Below are positions 56,453 through 64,000 of a DNA stretch of 64,000 nt, piece by piece. Position 1 is the first letter of the stretch, and each line of letters starts with the position of its first letter. The DNA is from Piscicola geometra (taxonomy: Eukaryota; Annelida; Clitellata; Hirudinida; Piscicolidae): NCBI GenBank assembly GCA_943735955.1, contig OX030955.1:5976269-6040268 (forward strand), written 5' to 3'. The translations under genes and the position numbers were made by a program. Under the pieces are notes generated by a model. That model had not been told where the DNA came from. It worked only from the letters and a program-made list of their open reading frames with translations, and searched no databases.

Positions 56453-59400
56453 ATGTACTTAACAATGATGTAATCATAGTGACGAACCTAAAGAAAGTTT
56501 TTGTTTCTCGACGAGTTTCCTTACTGCAAGCTGTGTGTTAAAGATGGCGATGTTGATGATGAAGAAGATGATGTTGATGATGAAGAAGATGTTGATGGAG
56601 AAGAAGATGATGTTGATGATGAAGAAGACGATGTTGATGGACTCAAATTGACGCATGCAAGAATGCAGCATGCCATTTCTTCTTTCCACCCCTTTCCTCC
56701 TTGCACCCCCAACCCTCCATTTTACACCACCCCTCCAATTGATCTACCACCACTTACTTCGCGTTCGAAGAGAGCACAGCACTGCACCAGCCTCTTCAGC
56801 TTGCACACCACTCCCTCCTGTAGCCACCCCCTCACCACTCCCCCCTCCACCAGGCCCTCCATCACCGCCTCCATGCAACTCTGTCGCACAAATAATGCCT
56901 TCAGTATACATTTCAAAAATAATCTTTCTTATTCAGTATATGCCATTATACACGGCTTAAGGATGTGAAAATCACACACGAAGCCCGCACACAAGACAAC
57001 ACCAACGATGAAGGCCTAACCAGGTGCAGGCGTTGCATGAGACGTTTGCAAGAGGCTGCTGTCCTGGGTGGTGATGATGATGATGTGATGATGTTGATGA
57101 TGATGATGTGATGGTGGTGATGATGATGTGATGGTGGTGATGATGATGTGATGATGGTGATGATGAGTGTTTGGTGCTGCATCTCATCTAGCGACCACGC
57201 ATGTTTTTCAGTTAATACGCGTGAATCATGCATTACACGAATTGCCTAGTTTTTCAGGCCTTACGCGTATAGTATGATTGTGCGCTTTGACTACAACACG
57301 CAGGCAAGCCTAGTGGCAATGAAGCGGAACAAGACAGGGTGAGATAAAGTACAGAAATATATAATTCAACTTTTTTAATCGTAAAATAAAAAAGTTGAAA
57401 AAATATGTAAAAAATATCGAATAAAATAAAATATAAATTAAAAATGAATATTAAAAGATACATGAAGATGAAATAAAACAGGAAAGTGCTCAAGGGGGGA
57501 CTAACAAGAGGGAGACGTGCGGACGTCTGTGCAGAAGGAAGAGTCGGTGCAGGCGATTGTGGAGTGGCTGGATGATGAAGCGGGTGAGCACTTCCTCCAA
57601 GATGGCGTCGGATGAGGCATCAGACTGTCGTGGTTGGTTCATCAGAGATGCTCATCAGTTCGTTGAGAAATCATCATCATCGTTAAAAATTACTATTAGT
57701 TTGTTTGTCTTATTGTGTCTTTGTGTGAGTGAATGAGTGAGTGAGTGAGTGAGTGAGTGAGTGAGTGAGTGAGTGAGTGAGTGAGTGAGTAGGGACTGAT
57801 GCATCAAGGCACCTCACCTGCTCACTACACAGTCTCTTGTTTCTCATGAGGTTTGCCATTCCGTCCATGAACTGCCTCATCTGTGGTGCAAGGTGTAGTA
57901 GAGCCTCTCGTCTTGTGGGGGCATCCCATTATATCATCCCGAGATTACATCCACATCACCACCTATACAAAACCACCACCACAACATCCCATCACACGCC
58001 ACCACCACCTCCACAACACACCCACACTAAATCAAACCCCATTACCACTAAACCACAACCTCAACACACCACACAACATTTCCACAACACCTACACCACA
58101 CCACAACACACCACAAAACCTTCAGCCTCCCCCAAACATCCATACCGTACTAAACCACACTACAGCACCACAGCATCCGAGACCACCAGCACCACAGCAT
58201 CCGAGACCACCAGCACCACAGCATCCGAGACCACCAGCACCACGCACATGCACCGTCATGAGACAGGGGTCTTGGTGCAATGAGTCCCTCGTCGCTCTCA
58301 CAAACTCTCCCACCAGCCTGCCCTCCATGCCCTCACTCTCTAACAGGCTCCTGTTCATGTGTGTGTGTGTGTGTAATTTTGTGTGTGTGTGTGTAATTGT
58401 GCGTGTAAAAATGTATGTTAAAATGTTCCCCAAAAAAAGTAATTCAACGTTGCAGTCTTTTGATGGAAATTAATATTCTAGCGTAATGACTTGAGAAGAT
58501 GAGAGGTGAGAGTGGTGTGGAGGGCCCAGTCAACCAGTCCACTCTTCGCTGCCAGGATCAATGAAGATACATCATTACTAAATATTATATTAAATATTAT
58601 CATCATCACCACCATCATCTTCATCATCATCATCATCATTTCCCAGCAAACGAAAAAACACTTGAATGAAATATGAAATCAGTTCACAAGAAGTGATGAA
58701 TGGACTCTCAATGACTAAGAGATCTCAACCAATCACAGCACTGCCAAATATTACGTCATCATCCTCATCATCATCATCATCATCATCACGCACACACTTA
58801 CCTTTACTTGCGTGATCAGACAACAGTGTGTTATTGTTATTTCTTTCTTTGCAATCAACATGATTTGTGGTAGCATTATGTAGGTCTTTGAAGAAATCCT
58901 TTGAATGAATTTCATTAATTTTAGTATTATTATCATTATTATTAATTATACTATTATAATTATTCTTGATATGACTGTTCTTATTGTTTTCATGATGGGC
59001 GACGTGGGTGGCGGTGGCGACAGGGAAGTCCTTGCTGAGTTTGAAGTCGAGGTAGTTGTTCTTGTGGCACTTGAAGCTTCTCTGCTGGCCGCCGCCACTA
59101 CCACCACCACCACTACTGCCACCACCATGGTGTTTGATTGTGTAGTTGTAGTAGTTGATGTTGTGCTTCTGTGGTTGGGTGTTGTATGGCTGGTTCTTGT
59201 AGAGATGCTGTTGGAAGGAGGAGGGAGGAATGAGGGAGAGCACACGAGGCATGAGTGGAGGAGGTCTCAGACGGGGAGGGACGCATGGAGGTGAGCTGGC
59301 AGTCTCCACCACAACACACAACTCTGCCTTCCCACTTAACCCTCCTATCTTCTTGCTTGAGAACTCTCTAGTGGCAACGTCTACACGCCCCTCCACACCA

Positions 59401-62203
59401 CTCTCCCCTAACAACCTCATTCTCTCCACATCACTCTCCCCTGCCAACCTCACCCTACCAGCAAACGCCTTAGGGGGGTCGTACAAAACATTGGCAGTGT
59501 GCCTCTCCTTCAGAAAGTTGTCCACTTTGCAGAATCTTTCGGAGACAGCAGGCGGTGGAATGTTGATGCTGCTATAGAGGTTGTTGTCGCTGCTGTGTGG
59601 AGTGCCAATGGTGGACTGTATTGTTGTGGAAAGAGAGTTCGTCGAATCATTCTCCTCATTGCGTCCGACAGCGTCTTCAACAATCAACCCCCTTTCAGAT
59701 TCGGTTGTCACACCCCTACCAACCTCCCTGACCACACCAGCAGCACTACCATCCTGTGAAGTGTGCTCAAAAGTGCTGGTGCTGATGATGATGTCTTTTG
59801 ATGCCTGTCTCACAGCCTCCTTGGCCTCAGCTGATGGGGGAGGAATCTGGTGATTGGAATTTGTTTTGATATTTTGGTTTGAGGGAGTGCCCCGAAGAGG
59901 ATGGTGAGAGGGGGTTTCAAAGGAAAGAGAACTGGAATGTGCACTGGTATTAATGGTAGTATTACTGCTGAGCATGGTTTCAGTAGTGGTTGAAACTGTA
60001 GAAGTAGCAGTAGTTGAAGTAGTGCTGGCAGTTGAAGCACTGGCCTGGGAGAAGATGCTTGACTTCTCCATACTGGCATCGATCTCCTGCTCCTCAGTGG
60101 GGAAGAAGTGTTGTGAGCGAGAGAGAGAGAACTTCTGGCAGGGTGAGACGTCAAAGGGCACGTTGTAGTCAGTGCTGATGGTCAGCTGCAGGGGCTTGTG
60201 GCCGCGGTAGAAAGAATAACTGCGCATGCTGGCCAGTCGTGCCTTGTACTGGCGCATCGTCTGCTCGTCGTTGTGGTGGAGACAGGGTTGCGAGTAGATG
60301 GGACTGCCCTCGGAGGCTGAGTGCTTGAAGACGCCCCTCAGAAGGTTCGAGCCGCCAGAAGGCAGTGACTTTGAGTGGCACGAGTTGTGCAGGGGGGAGT
60401 GACAGGGTTGGTCTAGAGAGAAGTGGTTCAGGGTGGAGTGGCTGACAGGAAACAGTTCTCCAGAGGCATCCACCCGGTCACAACTGGAGTCCACCGTGTT
60501 GCAGATGTAGTCGTAGTCGTTGCAGACATCCACCTGGGCAGTCTCCCTTCTCCTCCCAACAGGCACCACATTGTCGTAGTCTCGATCAGTGCCACTCGAG
60601 ATGCAGTAGTTGAGGAAACTGGTCTTCAGCCTCTCTTCAGCCCTGCTGCCCACCAAGGTATGGGAAGGATTGGTGACTTGGTTGTTGTTCAGGTCTCTGG
60701 AAAGGTGGTCGAAACTACTTTTCCTCTTCAACTGCAGAGAAGTCGTTTCGCATTTGTCAGCCTTGTGAGACGGGTTTGTAGTTAAGTCGTATAGCTTTTG
60801 ATTGTCCTTAGAGTTGTGTTCAAGGATATTTGTGTTGTTGTTGTTGTTGTTGACATTAGGATGTTCGGAATGCCTTCTCTCGATGATATGGTGTGTTGTG
60901 TTGTTGTTGGAGACTTTTTTGTTGTTGTTGGGGATGTTGATATGTTTGTTGCTCAAGGGTCTAAGAGTCAGTTTGAGAAGAGAACAGCACTGGCACCTGG
61001 CAGACATTGAATTATAAACATGACCTCATTCCAAAATGGGTCAAATCATCAATATATCAACAGAAGTGCAAAAGAATTTCGTCATCAATCAGCCAATCAA
61101 ATCACTGTTCACATATTTTTCTGAATTAAAATGTGTGTGTGTGTGTGTAAAAAGTGTCTGTTTTTTATGTAAAAGTGTATGTGTGTGTATATGTGTAGAT
61201 TTATATATATTTTTCATGTGTTTGAGGATGTATGTGTGAGTCTGCTTGAAGAATTGAGGTCAGGAGATCAATATATCATGTAACACACACCACTCTCAAT
61301 CATCACAGTGAAAAGTCATCACCCAAGGAAGACAAATGCTGTCTATAAACATGAAATGCTATATGTTTAAAACAAATAAGATTTGTTTAAATTTAAAGAT
61401 AAAAAAGAGTGTAAATAAAGTGGGATTATGCTTTCATTTATTTCTACCTTGCACGTCAAGATTTATTTTAAGAGTTGAAATGGTGTTTAATTTTTATTTA
61501 TTAAAAAAAGTATAAGTCAGTATAAATTGTTTATTGAGAGTTGTTGATATTTTCAAAACAATGCTTCACCTTCTTCTCATTTGTATATACCAAGTCTCAT
61601 ATTTGATCTTACAAGGTAATCAAAAAATAATATAATAAAATGTATTATATTATAAATAAATATGATATATTTATTATTATTATGAGCAACAATATTTTTA
61701 AGACATGGTAAAAATGCAACATATACCTATCTGAAAGAGGGAAAGGTTTCGCAATGACTCACCTCGCGTGGACGCAGTGGTGTGCGAGGAGCGACTGCAC
61801 GTTGTGGAAGTGGCACAGACACCCCTTCAGATGAAAGCCCTTGCACTCATCGAAGAGGATCTCGACTGTACGCACCTTCTTGTGCTGGCGTTCCGAGTAG
61901 AACAAATAAGTTCCCTTGCGACCATCTTCATTCGAATCTCTAACCAAAAATGTCTGTGATGTGTATTTAAAGCTATTTAATGAATGAAAAATTGAAAAGT
62001 TAAATTAATATTATTAATTTTATCATAAGAGTATTGTTTATCAAGTACAATAAACATACGCCTTCTGGTTCATTCAAGAGAATCCATATAGCGTTTCCTC
62101 TGCTGATATTTGGTTTGTGCCAGAAGATTCTGTAATCCTCCACAATGGTGAGAGGAGATTTAAAGCTCTGGCGACCCTTTGATTGAGACACCAAGTGTGC
62201 CAT
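55169..62203 (-). CDS. RIN: RIN/sprint-like protein: SH2 plus RH and VPS9-like region
   Basis: Twelve exons on the minus strand give about 1,266 residues: 62203-62060, 61953-61763, 60996-58802, 58548-58491, 58350-58254, 57880-57818, 57624-57525, 57058-57021, 56880-56758, 56530-56488, 56354-55847 and 55409-55169. RIN proteins bind Ras and activate Rab5 on early endosomes. The first two exons encode an SH2 domain (FWHKPNISR, TFLVRDS with its phosphotyrosine-binding Arg, FHLKGC, QSLLAHH). One exon of 731 codons then encodes a low-complexity Ser/Thr/Asn-rich linker with a Gly-rich run. Small exons carry RH-like helices (VRQFM-type RQFMDGM, DAILEEVLTRFIIQPL, KRLMQRLHL) and a VPS9-like part (LLLMRAGEVECVEAEMMGLL, CVYSLHHLAAGVHLL). 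A Gly/Ser-rich stretch and a basic tail follow; no Ras-association domain is visible. The donor of exon 7 is weak, so exons 7-8 are approximate. The SH2 part also resembles tensin, but the order fits RIN. Confidence 0.72.
56391..56640. repeat. (GAT)n and (GATGATGAAGAA)-type repeats in RIN-like introns
   Basis: A pure GAT run (56391-56453) lies in the intron before exon 11. A degenerate 18-base unit around gatgttgatgatgaagaa (56548-56640) lies in the intron before exon 10. Between them sits the 43-base exon 10. On the plus strand the second array gives an acidic open frame that is not a gene. Confidence 0.8.
57062..57168. repeat. (GATGATGTGATG)-type repeat
   Basis: Units of gatgatgatgtgatggtggt end only a few bases from the acceptor of exon 8 of the RIN-like gene. 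In transcript sense the array is C/A/T-rich (cat, cac). Confidence 0.85.
57721..57791. repeat. (GTGA)n microsatellite
   Basis: About 17 tetranucleotide units lie in the intron between exons 6 and 7 of the RIN-like gene. Confidence 0.95.
58162..58240. repeat. 24-bp tandem repeat, three copies
   Basis: Units agcaccacagcatccgagac plus cacc are identical over the three copies. They lie in the intron after exon 5 of the RIN-like gene, next to a 200-base CAC/CA-rich stretch. Confidence 0.9.
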
Positions 62204-62692
62204 TTCGATAATTATACTTTTTTATTTTTTTGCTTGTTAGTTTAAATAAAAAAGAAACTTTAAAATGTTTAATTGATCTTTCAGAACATTCTTGTAAAAA
62301 TATTTAAAATCTATTAAAAAGAATTTGAAGTTGGCGCTTTTGTTAAAATATATAAAAGTTTTATATTTTAAAAAATCAACTTTGAATACAATTTTATTCA
62401 TGAACTTAAAATAAATTATTTATAAAAGGTAAAAATCTAAGCGTGGTCTTCAATACATTATTAAAAGATTTGTTTAATATCGGTAATTCTAATTCCAAGG
62501 TGTGTCAAAAACTTTATAATTAAACTTCAAAACATTTAATTTCATATTTGAATAGTTATGTGAAAAATTGTTTAAAAAATAGTATTAAAAATATTATTGA
62601 AAATTATTAATTTGTTTCCAATAGCAACCTAATTGAATTATACTTGTGTAACATTGTAGTCTAGCAAATAGTTGAAACAGTTGTCGAATAAT
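62204..62692. promoter_or_regulatory. Divergent promoter region, RIN-like / radial spoke head
   Basis: About 490 AT-rich bases separate two start codons on opposite strands. This is the second head-to-head pair in the window. No clear core element can be singled out. Confidence 0.45.
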
Positions 62693-64000
62693 ATGACTAC
62701 AGGACTGTCTGAATATGAATTCTTTGCGCAAAGATATTTTGCAGGGAGTGAAACAGCTGAAAATAAGGCTTTATCAGATGGAGAAGAGGAAGAGGAAGAA
62801 GATGATGAAGCTGGAGAAGTTGGAGAAATTGGAGAAATTGGTGATGAAAAGAATCGAAAACAATCAAAAAAAGATAAGCTTTTCGAATATGACATCGAAT
62901 TGCTAGCGGCTAAGGAATTCTTGAGTACGGATAAAAACTTGTGAGAAAACTATTTATTTATTTATTTATTAATCTAAAAAAAAGACCATTGTTTATAACT
63001 TTGCAAAGGCACAATAGATTTTAAACCTTTTCCACGGTTTGACTACGGAATGAATGGGAAACAAGATTATACGAAAATAATTTACCCTGCCCTTAATGTG
63101 TAGTATCATTGCCTAGTGAAGGTCTTGGTGGTAAATGTTGAAAAAATCCATATTACCCATTTATTTGTAAGCCAAACAGTGAAAAATGTTAAATCAATTG
63201 AATTTTTTAAAATTACATAAATCTACAATAGCATGTTTCTCTATGAACAATTTGTATATTACACTTTAACTTCAAAAACCTTCAAACCATTCCAGATATG
63301 AGCACATCAGCAACTTGTTAGTCGATATATTCACCATGAGACCAAAAAATGTGGTAGACATGTTTGAGCTGCTAAGTTTAGAAACTAAAAGTAAAAAAGA
63401 TGGCGAAGGTGAAACGTTCAAGATTGACACCTCCTCCATTAAAGTGGCTCTGGCGAAGATTCAGAAAAAGATCTTCGTTGTGAGCAGCTCTGTGTGAAAC
63501 GACTGTGTTACCACAGCTCTCATCGCTATTATCATCGTCATCATTATTATCGTCTTAATCCGTATCATCATCAGCATCATCATCAGCATCATCATCAACA
63601 CACCACTTCTTCTCCCCCTTCACTTCACTTTTCAATCCCACCCCCATTTCACCATTCTCCTCCACATCATCGCCATCAATCCACTCCTGCCACTCCGGCC
63701 ACTTTCCCACGCACAGACGGACGGAGGGGAGGGTGAGGAGGACGACGCGGAGGAGGGAGAGCCGCTGGTCGGCAACCTGATGCACACCTTCTACTCCTTC
63801 GAGCAGACGGGCGTTGGTCTGGGCAGTGAGGAGCTCTTCAAGGTCTTCCTCGCCCTCCGTCGTCTTGCCAGGGTGAGGATCGATGGAGGGAGGAGTGGAA
63901 TGGAGTCAGTGGAGGGAGTGGAATGGAGTCAATGGAGGGAGTGGTGGAGTCAGTGGAGGGAGTGGAATGGAGTCAATGGAGGGAGTGGTGGAGTAGGTGG
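62693..64000 (+). CDS. RSPH4A: Radial spoke head protein RSPH4A/6A-like, 5' part
   Basis: Three exons are visible: 62693-62940, 63296-63479 and 63717-63872, in phase; the gene continues past the window. Radial spoke heads in motile cilia and flagella pass signals from the central pair to dynein arms. Family features are AKEFL before the first intron, YEHISNLLVDIFTMRPKNVV (a match to the LYDHLSDVLTKIL..RPENAVD region), and the strongly conserved FEQTGVGLGSEE with FLALRRLA. The N-terminus is short compared with vertebrate RSPH6A and contains an acidic run of Glu and Asp with GEIGEIGD repeats. At the end of exon 2 the donor gtt|gtgagc is preferred over an earlier gttgtg because it fits consensus; exon 3 is in phase with it. 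Intron 2 contains a CAT/CAC-rich tract. RSPH4A and RSPH6A are vertebrate duplicates, so the symbol is only a family label. Confidence 0.88.
63885..64000 (+). repeat. Minisatellite ggagggagtgg / aatggagtca
   Basis: Purine-rich units, alternating ggagggagtggaatggagtc and ggagggagtggtggagtcag, fill the intron after exon 3 of the radial spoke gene and continue beyond the window. Confidence 0.85.

Noticed and set aside
56501..56968. Plus-strand 155-codon acidic frame (DVDDEEDD type)
   Set aside because: It comes from a GATGAA-type repeat and runs antisense through two RIN-like exons; no start context or homology.

Overview
The window is nuclear DNA from an invertebrate animal, probably a protostome. 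Genes are split by canonical GT-AG introns, the standard stop codons are used, and the non-coding DNA is very AT-rich and full of microsatellites. An innexin places it among animals that use innexin junctions. Dispersed short repeats, including a tRNA-derived SINE-like family and a family ending in (AATC)n plus a TATAGCGCTC-like core, are common in spiralian and other marine invertebrate genomes. I cannot name the phylum with confidence. No rRNA gene, canonical tRNA gene, CRISPR array, operon or other bacterial feature was seen.

Layout from left to right. A weak minus-strand candidate (62-426) is followed by a mucin-like, Ser/Thr-rich, Cys-rich surface protein gene whose exons run from 2545 to 18300 across two very long introns. 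Next come three closely packed genes: a membrane-anchored 4-mercaptohistidine-type methyltransferase (18670-19795, +), a coiled-coil protein of unknown family (20098-23532, +), and, tail-to-tail with it, a 13-exon SLC28 concentrative nucleoside transporter (29080-24212, -). A 4.9 kb AT-rich repeat stretch separates these from a five-exon innexin (33998-37800, +). Another 4.8 kb of repeats, including a 0.5 kb AT-rich satellite and a foldback element, leads to an M28-type glutamate carboxypeptidase II-like ectopeptidase (42580-45174, +). This converges on a C2orf69 homologue (46657-45451, -), which in turn is head-to-head with a tau-tubulin kinase gene (47153-52529, +).

The kinase gene has three introns made largely of CA or GT repeats. 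After about 2.6 kb of minisatellites comes a minus-strand 12-exon gene combining an SH2 domain with a RIN-type helical/VPS9-like region (62203-55169). It is head-to-head with the 5' part of a radial-spoke-head gene of the RSPH4A/6A type (62693 onward), which runs off the right edge.

The genes are typical unlinked animal housekeeping, ciliary and signalling genes and do not form a pathway. Three shared features stand out: two divergent gene pairs with about 500 bp between start codons, strong contrast between GC-richer exons and AT-rich spacers, and repeat-driven expansion of both introns and coding segments. All multi-exon models below were built by joining exons whose splice sites and codon phases agree; places where they do not agree are stated.
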